Positions 8,849 to 18,236 of a DNA stretch of 24,311 bases are shown piece by piece. How positions within the stretch are numbered: position 1 is the first letter of the stretch; each line of letters begins with the position of its first letter. The DNA is from Zelonia costaricensis (Eukaryota; Euglenozoa; Kinetoplastea; Trypanosomatida; Trypanosomatidae), in contig JASAOO010003135.1 in assembly GCA_030849075.1 (NCBI GenBank), positions 1 to 24,311 of the forward strand. Direction: 5' to 3'. Under the pieces are notes generated by a model. It was not told the origin of the DNA. It searched no databases and saw nothing but the letters and a program-made list of their open reading frames with translations. Position numbers and translations under genes: made by a program.

Positions 8849-11309
8849 AACACACAAACGCAAACGACAGCCTGTGAGCAAACACGCAACCGCGGGCGAG
8901 CCGACACAAGCCATGAAAAAACCAAACAACACAGCCACCAACGCAGCAGCCCGGTACAGCACGCACGACTGAAAACCTGGTCCACACACAAACACACACA
9001 CACAAACGCACGTAGTAATATGAAAAGGGGAAAAGAGGTGTCGCCGTCTTCGAGCCCTCACGATTCTTGTTTTTTATTAGATTCCTTTTTTTTCCTTTCG
9101 CGCCTCAGCCTCTCTTGCTGTGGTGGTGAGTGTTGGAAGGGTCCTGGTGCGTCCACGCTGGGTTGACGCACGCACAGCACCGGCGGAGCAGGGAGGAGGG
9201 AGCGTGAGGGGAAGGGGGGAGGAGGGGGGCAGGCAGACACAGTGAACGAGAAAAGGAAGCGAGAGCGGGGGGAGGGGGGCGGAAGCGTGTGCGTGTGTGC
9301 ACATGACCCGCACTAACAGCGGTTCAACAGATGCAAGGGGTGGGAGTACAAAGAGGTACAGCGAGGAGGAGGTGCGGAGGCGGGGCAGCCGGAAACAAGA
9401 ACAGCTACAAGGAACACGCGTAAGCGCACACTGAGGCACACTCTCAAGTCTTCATTGTCATTTTTTTTCCGGTAGAAGAGGGGGAGGTAGCGCAGGAGCA
9501 CCGCTGCAGGCAGGTGAGAGATTGACAGGGTGCAAGTCTGGGGTTGTACAGTGGGAGGCGTGCGGTGCGGAGCGGGGGGGCGGGGCAGTGCAGGGAATGG
9601 AAACAAGCTGCGGTGACCAGAGGATTTGTGGGGGCAGGAGGTCGATCGCAAGGGCTCACAAAGCCCATGCACCCAAGTACATGCACACACACACACAAAC
9701 GCATAGGCGAGAAGCTACAGTGTCAAGAGAAAAGGACAAGAAACCATGATTCGTGTTTTCAGGGGCTTCGGTCGGGTTGCACCACGGACGTCGAGAGAAG
9801 AGGGGGGTGAAGAAGGGAGCTCGAGAGGCGCGTGCACGCGTGTCGGGTATCGGCAACGCGGTGAGGATTCGAAGTCATCAAAAGTGGAGGAGGAGGAGGA
9901 GGCCGCAAGGGAGACCCGCTACGGTGTATGCGGAAACCTGTGCGAGCCACGTACAGAGGAGGGGGGGAACAGACACAGGCAGAGACGTGCACGCACCGGA
10001 AGAAGTGCACGCACCTAGCTCCCGCTTCCGTGAGTGCGAGCGCCACGGAGTGGGGTGGGATGGGAGGGGCCGTAAAGTCATAGGTGACCCACACGCAGCC
10101 TCTGTCCTACCTCGTCAGAATGTGCGCGAGCGGTCATAACACACACACCGCGATCAGGCGACATGCACGCTCGTGCAGCCGCACTTTGCGGGGACGAGCC
10201 CAGGGGGGGGGGGCTACGCGAAGCGCGAGGCGCAGCGCCGCGTCTATCAGGGCAGTGTTCCGATTCGTGAAACCGCGAGGAGAGACAGAAGGGAGGAAGC
10301 GACAGCAGCAAGGCAGACAGGAGAGCGGGCGAGTCACGCACGGAGACGGAGAAGAAAACCAAAGACAGCAACAGGAGAAACATGAGAAACATGAGAGAGG
10401 AGACGCCGAGGCACGAAAGCGAGGTCAGTGAAAGGCACGAGACACACACACACGCGTCGAGGGGAGGATGCGACCCGCACGTACACACGAGCCCAGACAC
10501 ACGCAAACACACACACTCAGAAAAACGTGTGCGCGATCGCCAGCGGCGGCAGCACGGCGGTGCGCATAGGTGAGAGGCGGGGACAAGAAAGCGACGGCGG
10601 GGGAGCAGGGAGGGGGGGTTGGGGGGTGGCCGTCAAGGCGGGTGAAGAGAAGGCAACAAATGGAAGCGACACAAGTCCAGACACCCGCGAAACGGAAAAA
10701 GGGCATGAAAGCGGGGGCGCCGTCTCGAGGTGTGGCGCCGGATACAGCAAACACAAACACACTCAAGCTTACACACACACACATATATACACAAGCACGC
10801 ACGGGGGATGCGGAGGGGTGTGCTGTGGATGAACGGGCACGGGGACGGGAACGGAGGGGGGGTAGTGAGGGAGGAAAGGTGGCCGAAAAGAAAACACGCG
10901 TCACAGCCCGTGTCTACAGACAAGAGCGACAAGTACAACGCGGAAAGCCCCCCTCATTTGCGATACATCGTGGTCAGTTGCAAAAAATGGAGGGGGGACG
11001 GAAAGACAGACAAAAGGGGGAGAGAGGGAAGAAGGAAACAGAAAACACTGCGACTGTGTGCGTGTTTGTGTGTTTGCTTGTGTGTATGCGGGTGGGTGTG
11101 CGCGGCCCCGCATCGCCGCGCCTCTTCTCATTTCATGGAAGAAGGACAGAAGGGAGGTGAAGCGCCGCGTGCAGCCTTCACCCCTCCCCACTCTCTCCCT
11201 TTCCTACTGCCTCGCAGAAGCCGCGTTCAGAGCGATGAAGGCAGAGGGAAGGGGGACAAGACGTCGAGTGCTCGAATCCTGTCGCATCGACAACACCAAT
11301 CCACACAAG

Positions 11310-11330
11310 CACACACACACACACACACAC
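11310..11330. repeat. (CA)n microsatellite
   Basis: About ten CA units in non-coding DNA downstream of the tandem-domain protein gene. Confidence 0.9.
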
Positions 11331-11893
11331 AACACACAGACCTAAACGCGCGTGTCCGTGTGTGCGTGAGAGAGATCAAGCGGCTGGGAACGAGGTGAGT
11401 CGGTGGCGGGAGGAGGCGCACGACTCACTCATCACTCATCACTCGAGAAAGGACGCATCAAGCACACGAAGAACAGAGCGAGAAGAGGGAGGGGGGCAAG
11501 CAGCGGGAGGTGGTGGAGGGTGAAAGAAGCGAAAGCGGCCGCAGTGTTGGCCAGGCCGAGGTGCACGGGAAAAAGAAAACACAAAAAAGCAGAGTTGGAG
11601 AAGTACCGTGCCAAAGAACAGCGCAACACCAGTTTAGAACGTGTCAGACCACCAACACCGCAACGTCATCGTGCCTCGAACCCCGTCGTGGTATTGTGCC
11701 TGCGCCCACCTGTGCCCATGTGTGTGTGTGTGTGTGGCACGACATCGTAGGACGCAGCGCCTCCACGCGTGTTTATGGCGAGGAGGGGGAGGGGGACGCA
11801 GGGTCACGCGGCGAGCGCACACCCACACACACGTTGATACGCGGACATCACGTGCCTTAATGCCACACGGTTCGTACAGACGCGCGCGTGCGC

Positions 11894-14800
11894 CTACAGC
11901 TCTTCCTCGTCGATCACCTCCTCCACGCGGTAGATGCCCGTGACCGCACGCAGCAGCTCCTCCGCGGAGCGCTCGAAGCACGCGCCCCACCGGCACGGGT
12001 CGCCCTCCAGCAGCTGCACGGACCCCACCCCGGTGCCCGCACACGACACAGCAGTCTCACCGCCCTCGTCATCCTCGTCCTCGTCGTCGTCACGCGCCGC
12101 GGCGCGGTTCACGAGGCCGACGGAGGTGCCGGGCACGCCGTGCAGGACGCTCGTATCGTACGCGACCAGCGTCATCGTGAGGAGCCCGCCCACACCACTG
12201 CACGCCCGCAGCAGCGCCGCCGCGTCGGTGCGCGCGGCCTCCCCGTCCTCCTCCGCCAGCACGTCCACGGCGCGCAGCGGGAGCTTGAGTGTGGTGAAGG
12301 CGTTGTTGGCCATCGCCACGACGTCCTGCGTGTCGACCGGCTGCGTGCGCCAGTCGTGCACGCTGAAGGAGGGCAGCGCGTACAGGAAGTCCTCGGCGGA
12401 GAAGATGTTGTTGTACCGCTTGTACTTTTTCTTTTCGTCATCCTCGAAGCTGACGCCCGCGCCACCGAGCAGCGCGGGCGTCTCGATATTCATCATCATC
12501 TCGGTCGCCGCGAGCGCCAGGCAGGAGCAGGCGGCGGAGAAGATGGGCTTGAAGGGGTGGTGCACCAGCGCGTGTGCCATGTCGTAGCCCTTCGTGTCCT
12601 CGTACATCGACTCCTGTGACGTCTCGGAGGTGAGGAGGATCGTGCCGCGAGCCCGCATATCGATGCCGTCCCAGCTGCACACCGCCGTGAAGAGCACCGA
12701 CAGCGGGCAGGCAAAGGTGCGGTAATACGCAGAGGGGCTCGCGTCTGACAGCACCACCATCTTTGTTGGCGCCTCGTAGTCCATGACAAAGGCAAAGCTG
12801 CTGCCGTCGCTGCCGTTCCACACCCCGATGTCCGCCTTGAGCACGCCGACATCGTATTTCACAATCAGCTTGCGCTTCTGCGGCGCGGCGATGGCGTGCT
12901 GGATGGCGGCAAGCAGGTCGGCCTCCGACCGCGTCGGGCACACCGACGCGACGGCCACGCCCGTGCTGGTCTGCTCCTCCGGCGGCAGGTGCCCCTCGTA
13001 GAAGTCGTAGTGCGTCGTGGTCACGCTCACGGCGTCATCGAGGGCGTAGTGCGAGTAGTTCTGGATCACAAACGCGGCCCCCTCCAGCGGCATGTCACGC
13101 GAGAGGAAGTACGAGATGTGGAAGCCGCTGAAGTTGAGGAACCGCTCAACGTTGGTGCCGGCGAAGCCGAGCCGCTCCACCGCGTCGGCCAGCACCGTCA
13201 GCGGGTACGGTCGGGACGGATACTCGAAGCGCTGGTACGCCGTCGGCGCTGGTGGAGGCAGAAAGTTGCGGGCGCTCTGCAGCACCGCTTCCTGGAACTC
13301 CTTCCCGTTGAGCGACTTGATCACCTTCTTGTCCTTGGTCGCCACGATGTAGCCGAAGCCCATCACGGCGTTGTACAGCCGCGCAATCGGGATGTGCCAC
13401 GTCTTGCGGAACCGCTTCACGTTGACGTCGGCCAGCCGCACAAAGCCGCGCGCCTCGTCGAGGCCGATGACGATGGCGAAGTGCGCCGGCTCCGGCCTGC
13501 TGTCGATGCGCACGTTCAAGGCGATGTTGATGTTGAAGCTGATCAGCATGACGCTCTCTGACTTGATGACGAGGCGCAGGTGGTCAACGAACTCCGTATC
13601 CGTGATGTTCGGCTGTCCATCTTCGGCGTCGTCGCGGCGAGCAGGCAGGACGAGGCCGATGCGCACGTCCTGGTTGATCTGCAGCTGCTGCAGGAAGAGG
13701 TGGTACCACACGTACGCCATCCCAATCGACGCACGGTTGCTCTCCGTCACAATCATCGACAGCGGGAGCCGCAGCTGCTGGCAGATCTTCGTAAGTGGAA
13801 TGCCGCGCAGCTTCACGTCGCACACGTTCGCCTTGCTCAGCAGGTTGCGGCTGCTCTGCTTGCGCCGCGCGGAGTCGGTCAGCAAGAAGGTGACGGCGAG
13901 GTGATGCAGCATGGCAAGCCCCAGCACATGCGGCGCGACCTTCACATCCAGCACGCTGGTCATGAGACCGCCAGCGCTGCTGCCGTCCAGGACGAAGAGC
14001 GGGAAGATGGATGGCACCTTCGGCATGAAGGCCGCGCTCCGGAACACGCGCACGAAGCCGCGGGAGAGGCGGGAGTACTCGTCGACCTGCTGCAAGGACT
14101 CGTACAAGGCCTGCAGACTCACCGTCTGCTCCTCCACGGCCAGGTTGGCAAACGCGCCGGCGAAGCGGTGCATGTTGCGGTAGTGGTGCCCCGCCTCGTC
14201 GATGGTGCTACCGGCCGCCACCGCCGCCGCCTCCTCCTCCGCGCTGGGGAAGTGCAGCGAGTGCTGCTCGGCGGTGAGGTACGGCGTCAGAATCTTGGCC
14301 TCGTGCTTCACCTGGTCGAAGCTAACCAGGATGCCAAAGAGGCCGCCGTTGTGGGTGGGGAAGCGGGCGGCAGCCATGATGGCGGCCGACTCCTCCTCTG
14401 TGTCGCACATGTTGCTGCGCAGCCGCAGCTGCGCCTGCTCCATCACGTGCGGGTCGTAGTTGAAGATGTACGTCGATTTCTCCTCGTTGAGGTGCGTCAC
14501 GAGCTCTTTGCGGAACTGCGCGAGGTTCGTGATCGGGGAGTGCTCGCCCATGCCGTTGATCTCGCCCTCCGCATCCGGCTCGACCACCTCCGTGTCGAAG
14601 GTAGCCATCTCGCAGTGGATGTCGGCCAGCCCCTTCAGCTCCGACTCGCCCAAGTACTTCGCCGCGTCCTCGTCCTCGTCGAACTCGTCCGACTGGCGGT
14701 TGGGGGCGACCACGCCGTGGAAGCGGGTGTGGATGTAGTCGTTTACCACGTCGAAGAGCTCGGCGAGGGTGATGGCGGGGAGGGAGATGTAGTGCACGCC

Positions 14801-16351
14801 CATGCGGTTGGCCCGGAGCACCTTCTCGATCGATGTCGGGATGCAAGAGATGTAGCTAATCGCGAGCGAGGCGCAGCAGAGCCACGAGCACGGCGCGCCC
14901 GGCAGCTGCAGCTTCTCCACGTCGTGCTTGTCGAAGAAGCCGACCTCCGTGCGCGGCAGCACCTCATCGAAGCGCGGCAGCGGGGAGAAGAAGTGCTCGC
15001 GTGCGTGTTTGACGGCGGAGGTCTGCTTCCTCGTCACGTTGCTCATGCCGTCCACTGCCTTGGCGTTGTCCGGCAGCAGGCCCATCGTCGCGCCCGACGG
15101 CGAGAAGAAGGAGGTCGTGTCGCCGGGAGAGTGGGTTTCACCCGAGATGCGGCGGAAGTTGCGGCCCAACGACACGACCTCGCCCTGCTCGCTCGCGCTC
15201 TGCGCCCGCCGGTGCTCCGGCTGCACGCCGCTCGAGCCCAGCGACCCCGCGAGGGGGCTTGACACGCTGTTCTGCTGCGAGTCTCCCAGGGAGGGGCCGT
15301 TGCCGTTCACCATCTTGATTCCGCGGCGGCCCACACCGGCGCCTGCGGAAGCCGGCTTCTGCGACCCGGGCTGCGCGGACGGCTTGAAGCCAAAGCCCTG
15401 CCGCACGGGTGCTGCGCCGTTCGACGCCGACGGCGCCGGTGGCGGACGCGCGGGCGGACCCGCCTTCTTGCCTGCCCCGACGGGCAGCGTGTGGCTCGCA
15501 GTGCTGTCGTTCGCGCTCGTGGTGCCAGAGCTCGAGCTGTCGCTGTCCGAGTCCGAGTCCGAGCCGGAGCCGTCGCTGCCGCTGGACATGTTGGGGCTGT
15601 CAAAGACGTTCGTGTCATCCATGGAGAAGCGCGGGTGCGCCCCGCCGCTGGCGTCGGCTGCCTTGTTCGCGGCCACCGCAGCAGCTGCCGGTGCCTGCGA
15701 GGGCGGCGGCGGCGTAGGGGCCTTCGCCTTCGCGACCTTGACCGGCGGCACTGTCGGCGCCGGCGCAGCGAGCGGGCTGGTCGCGGACGGGGGAATGGGC
15801 TGCAGGTGGTGGTTGGCGCCGGCGACCTTGACGGCCGCGTTGGCAGAGGTGGCGGACGACGAGATGGGGGCCAGGGCGTGCTGCGGCTGCATCTTCATCA
15901 CGCTCGGCAGCATGTCCGTCGACGGCTCACGCGGTGTCATGGGCGACGTCGTGCGCCTCATCTCCGCCTGCATCTCCGACAGCTTCGCCTCGATCGCCTT
16001 GAGGTGTGCCTCCGTCTTCTCGTACGCCACCTGCACGGCCTCCACGGCCTGCTGGTCGACAATTGTGTGCGTCACGGCGGGTGATATGTGCGAGGTGGTG
16101 GAGGAGCCGCTGACGCGCGGCACCGACGTGGCCCGCGTGCCGTTCGGCTGCCCTGGCACGGAGGAGTAGGAGACGGTCGGCGACACGGGCACCGTGGCGA
16201 TGCGGGTGGTGGGACTCAGCGTGACACGCGGCATTCGCTTCATGTGGTGGACCGCGGAGGGTGGGGTCGGCATGCCGGCGTTGGCGGTGGCAGCCTTGCC
16301 GTGGGTCGCCGGGACGGCCGCCGGGGCCGGCAGCGGCACGCTGTAGGACAT
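11894..16351 (-). CDS. Large protein with tandem phytochelatin-synthase-like (papain-fold) domains
   Basis: The 1485-residue product starts at ATG 16351. Residues 1 to about 460 are Pro/Ala/Ser-rich and probably disordered, with a likely coiled coil at about 97-132 and a Ser-Asp tract at about 256-276 suggesting CK2-type phosphorylation. From about 485 to the end I see four repeats with the layout of phytochelatin synthase: an Ala/Leu-rich helix where the catalytic Cys sits, a hydrophobic strand (YIFNYD, LISFNI, LIVKYD, LTMTLVAYD), the His-bearing G-H-F-x-P-I-G-G-Y element, an LxDV strand, then W-x-x-x-x-x-x-LY-x-A. Repeat 2 (about 790-1007) is clearest: AHFAIVIGLD, LADV, TWHIPIARLYNAVM. No repeat has an evident complete triad. 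Known phytochelatin synthases cleave glutathione or make phytochelatins. This protein is more likely a scaffold or pseudoenzyme, though the fold call is by eye. The gene is certain, the function is not. Confidence 0.9.
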   Translation of the reverse strand: MSYSVPLPAPAAVPATHGKAATANAGMPTPPSAVHHMKRMPRVTLSPTTRIATVPVSPTVSYSSVPGQPNGTRATSVPRVSGSSTTSHISPAVTHTIVDQQAVEAVQVAYEKTEAHLKAIEAKLSEMQAEMRRTTSPMTPREPSTDMLPSVMKMQPQHALAPISSSATSANAAVKVAGANHHLQPIPPSATSPLAAPAPTVPPVKVAKAKAPTPPPPSQAPAAAAVAANKAADASGGAHPRFSMDDTNVFDSPNMSSGSDGSGSDSDSDSDSSSSGTTSANDSTASHTLPVGAGKKAGPPARPPPAPSASNGAAPVRQGFGFKPSAQPGSQKPASAGAGVGRRGIKMVNGNGPSLGDSQQNSVSSPLAGSLGSSGVQPEHRRAQSASEQGEVVSLGRNFRRISGETHSPGDTTSFFSPSGATMGLLPDNAKAVDGMSNVTRKQTSAVKHAREHFFSPLPRFDEVLPRTEVGFFDKHDVEKLQLPGAPCSWLCCASLAISYISCIPTSIEKVLRANRMGVHYISLPAITLAELFDVVNDYIHTRFHGVVAPNRQSDEFDEDEDAAKYLGESELKGLADIHCEMATFDTEVVEPDAEGEINGMGEHSPITNLAQFRKELVTHLNEEKSTYIFNYDPHVMEQAQLRLRSNMCDTEEESAAIMAAARFPTHNGGLFGILVSFDQVKHEAKILTPYLTAEQHSLHFPSAEEEAAAVAAGSTIDEAGHHYRNMHRFAGAFANLAVEEQTVSLQALYESLQQVDEYSRLSRGFVRVFRSAAFMPKVPSIFPLFVLDGSSAGGLMTSVLDVKVAPHVLGLAMLHHLAVTFLLTDSARRKQSSRNLLSKANVCDVKLRGIPLTKICQQLRLPLSMIVTESNRASIGMAYVWYHLFLQQLQINQDVRIGLVLPARRDDAEDGQPNITDTEFVDHLRLVIKSESVMLISFNINIALNVRIDSRPEPAHFAIVIGLDEARGFVRLADVNVKRFRKTWHIPIARLYNAVMGFGYIVATKDKKVIKSLNGKEFQEAVLQSARNFLPPPAPTAYQRFEYPSRPYPLTVLADAVERLGFAGTNVERFLNFSGFHISYFLSRDMPLEGAAFVIQNYSHYALDDAVSVTTTHYDFYEGHLPPEEQTSTGVAVASVCPTRSEADLLAAIQHAIAAPQKRKLIVKYDVGVLKADIGVWNGSDGSSFAFVMDYEAPTKMVVLSDASPSAYYRTFACPLSVLFTAVCSWDGIDMRARGTILLTSETSQESMYEDTKGYDMAHALVHHPFKPIFSAACSCLALAATEMMMNIETPALLGGAGVSFEDDEKKKYKRYNNIFSAEDFLYALPSFSVHDWRTQPVDTQDVVAMANNAFTTLKLPLRAVDVLAEEDGEAARTDAAALLRACSGVGGLLTMTLVAYDTSVLHGVPGTSVGLVNRAAARDDDEDEDDEGGETAVSCAGTGVGSVQLLEGDPCRWGACFERSAEELLRAVTGIYRVEEVIDEEEL
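11912..12562 (-). other. Phytochelatin-synthase-like repeat 4 (residues ~1264-1480)
   Basis: This is the weakest repeat. FSAACSCLALAATE at 1271-1284 resembles the Cys helix, and Cys1275 could be the equivalent residue. LTMTLVAYD is the central strand. GTSVGLVN has Ser1410 at the His position. An acidic loop of about 18 residues is inserted before SVQLLEGD, where Glu replaces the Asp. AEELLRAVTGIYRV ends the protein just before an acidic tail. Confidence 0.4.
12626..13213 (-). other. Phytochelatin-synthase-like repeat 3 (residues ~1047-1242)
   Basis: LTVLADAVERLG aligns with the Cys helix, with Thr1052 near the Cys position. KLIVKYDVGVL is the central strand. SSFAFVMDYE puts Ser1185 at the His position, and VVLSDAS keeps an Asp at 1203. 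CPLSVLFTAV and GTILL end the repeat. Confidence 0.5.
13331..13984 (-). other. Phytochelatin-synthase-like repeat 2 (residues ~790-1007)
   Basis: This is the most complete match. VLGLAMLHH at 809-817 aligns with the YCGLASLSV element, so Leu810 takes the place of the catalytic Cys. VKLRGIPLTKI aligns with VKEKGISFGKV. His957 and Asp975 sit at the His and Asp positions of the triad. The repeat ends with WHIPIARLYNAVM and GYIVA. Confidence 0.6.
14039..14899 (-). other. Phytochelatin-synthase-like repeat 1 (residues ~485-771)
   Basis: It begins with a Cys-rich helix, CSWLCCASLA at 488-497; which Cys, if any, equals the catalytic one is ambiguous. The His position is Leu671 (GGLFGILVSFD) and the Asp position is Thr689 (AKILTPYL). 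An insertion at about 692-738 precedes VSLQALYESLQQVDEYSRLSRGFVRV, which matches the final LLWEAM...GFMLI segment of phytochelatin synthases. Confidence 0.55.
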
Positions 16352-16530
16352 CGCCGTGCACCGTCACACAGAAAGCGGTGCGTGCGCGTGTGCGCGTGAC
16401 GGCAGCAAGCAACAGGAAAACAGAACGAAGAGAAACAGGACGCAGAGGTACAAGGGTCGACGGAGGAGACGCCTGCAGGAGGAGACACCGCCTTGAGGTA
16501 CAGCACGCCGCCGTCGGCGCGTAGTGTGAT

Positions 16531-16562
16531 CTTTTAAAGTCAGACAAAAAGACAAACAACTC
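16531..16562 (-). promoter_or_regulatory. Candidate trans-splice acceptor of the tandem-domain protein gene
   Basis: On the minus strand the tract TTGTTTGTCTTTTTGTCTGA is followed by CTTTAAAAG, with the AG at 16532-16531, giving a 5' UTR of about 179 bases. A second candidate, CTCCTCCTGCAG with its AG at 16474-16473, would give about 121 bases. Confidence 0.4.
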
Positions 16563-16876
16563 GATGATCAAGGAAGCGAGAGACGTGAGTGGGTCGGCTA
16601 GGGTACATGCGTGGGGAAAAGAGAGGAGCCCTGCGGGGAGGGGGGCGGGTGTTGTGTGGAAGCGAAGCAGAACCAGGTGAAAAGCACCTCGCGAGGGGAC
16701 TGCGACACCGGAGGGGGGAGGGGACGGGACGAGGAGCGACCGAGGTCCGCTCTGCGTATAGGCGCCGCGTGTGTGGAGTCTGTGGAACTGAAGTCGGCTG
16801 GACAGAGGAGGCCCGAGAGAGAGAGAGAGATAGGTGACAGCGGAAGTACGCCACACACACAAACGCACACACCCGG

Positions 16877-16879
<3 letters not shown>

Positions 16880-16907
<28 letters not shown>
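16880..16907. repeat. (CA)n microsatellite
   Basis: About fourteen CA units in the intergenic region, about 320 bases beyond the candidate splice tract. Confidence 0.9.
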
Positions 16908-16911
<4 letters not shown>

Positions 16912-17653
16912 CGCAGGTCAATGAGAGAAGAGGGAGTGGAAGGGAAGACGAAGAGGGGGAGGTGTGTTGCACACAGCCACACGCACTACGAGGCGCACAC
17001 ACACAAGCGTGATTCGTCACACGTACCCGCACGAGGTCGACAGGCAGAAGCAGACGCACGCGAGCGAGTGCACAAAAGTGGGGTACGGGGGCGGACAAGG
17101 GAAGATGGACGAGGTGCGCTTCACGGGGGAGAGCCCAAGGCGCAGCAACACCAAGCACACCAAAGGTGGCGGCAGAGAGGAAACGGGAGGCGGAGTGAGG
17201 GGGGAATAGGGTGGTGCCTACGCTGCGGTAGCTGGATCCTCCACGTGTGTGGTACCCCCGGACTCAGGGCGCAGACCACCGGGCGTGGATGGGGTGGAGG
17301 ACGGGAAGGTATAGGAGCCGCGGCTGGTGAACGACAGGGACGGACAGGGAGGCGTCTGTGTGTGTGAGGGGAGGGGGGAAGGCGGTGGGGCTGGGGTTGT
17401 ACGAGACGCTTGCAGATCTGGCGTCGTGGAGGGGGGGGAGGGAGTGAAGGGAGGGAGGGGGGGGGGAAGGCGGGATAACAAGAAAAAATGGAGTGCGGGC
17501 ACGAACCTTGCGCGCGGAGCGGCGGGAGGAGGCGGGGGGGGGACAAGAAAGTGGGTGGGGCTTGTGCGTGTGCTTGATATACACCACCGTAGCTGAGGTT
17601 TGAGAAGGAAACACGCGAAGTAGGAGAGCGNCCCGCAGCGAGGAGTGCCGCGT

Positions 17654-17666
17654 GGGGGGGGGGGGG
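17654..17666 (+). repeat. Poly-G run (13 G)
   Basis: The longest homopolymer G run in the window, 23 bases from the ambiguous base at 17631. Runs like this are common places for length errors in assemblies. Confidence 0.85.
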
Positions 17667-18085
17667 CAGAGAAGACAAGACTGCGGAGAGAACGGAGGTG
17701 CGCAGGTGCACCGCGCATGCGGCGAGCTTTTTTTTTTTTGTAAAAGCGTTGCGTTCTCTGCACTCAACCAACGGCGAGCGGAGTGGGTACGAGGGCACGA
17801 GGGGCACCAGAGGTCGCGGAGAGCCCGTAACGTGGTGTCTGCTGTCCACTTATGTACGTTTTAGCATGTTGATTCCGCCCGCGCAAGAAGGGCGAGGGGA
17901 GGGTGGGGGGGCATCAACGAGGTGTGCCCTGATGCACCACTGTGTCCTCTGCTACTGCCGTCGCCTCGTGTGTTCAGCAGGGTACACGAAAACTCGCGTG
18001 AAGAGCAACGACCCAGACGTGGCCTTTACGTCGTCGGCTGATGTACAAGACAGGGTGAAAGGTCCGCGCCGTGGTGTCGGTGAAC

Positions 18086-18108
18086 GGAGGAGGAGGAGGA
18101 GGAGGAGG
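18086..18108. repeat. (GGA)n trinucleotide repeat
   Basis: Seven GGA units about 130 bases beyond the acetyltransferase stop codon, probably in its 3' UTR, where the sense RNA would read (UCC)n. A similar purine repeat lies at about 23501-23524. Confidence 0.85.
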
Positions 18109-18236
18109 GGGGGCAGCTGGCACTGGAGTCTACGGGACGAGAGAGAGAGACCGGCAAAGCAAGTCTGGGAGGAGTCGGTGCTTGTGTGCGGCGGCAAAGG
18201 AGGATGGAAGGAGGTGGAGTGCGCCGCGCGCGCGCT

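Larger units (their letters stand above)
6486..11893. other. 5.4 kb stretch without a convincing gene
   Basis: This lies between the tandem-domain protein gene and the cytidylyltransferase fusion gene. It has purine-rich plus-strand sequence, (TG)n at 6779-6809, (GTG)n at 6985-7008, (CA)17 at 8811-8844, several shorter CA tracts and G runs. Open frames up to 469 codons exist on the minus strand, but their translations are Ser/Pro/Leu/Arg-rich, contain translated microsatellites and show no recognisable domain. It should contain the 3' UTR of the upstream gene and the 5' UTR of the downstream one. Confidence 0.6.
16352..18236. other. 1.9 kb intergenic region
   Basis: This separates the acetyltransferase gene from the tandem-domain protein gene. 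It carries a (CA)n tract at 16880-16907, a 13-G run at 17654-17666, a T11 run near 17731-17741, a (GGA)n tract at 18086-18108, and one ambiguous base at 17631. No open frame here has a recognisable domain or a composition like the four genes. Confidence 0.7.

Noticed and set aside
11260..11310. Short GTGCTCGAATCC-like stretch resembling a tRNA T-arm
   Set aside because: No matching A-box, acceptor stem or anticodon arm can be found at tRNA spacing on either strand.
13580..15262. 560-codon plus-strand frame opposite the tandem-domain gene
   Set aside because: It is the antisense shadow of a clearly coding minus-strand gene. The long antisense frame follows from GC-rich third codon positions.
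17631..17631. Ambiguous base N in the intergenic region
   Set aside because: A sequencing or assembly uncertainty next to a 13-G run. It affects no gene and has no biological meaning by itself.
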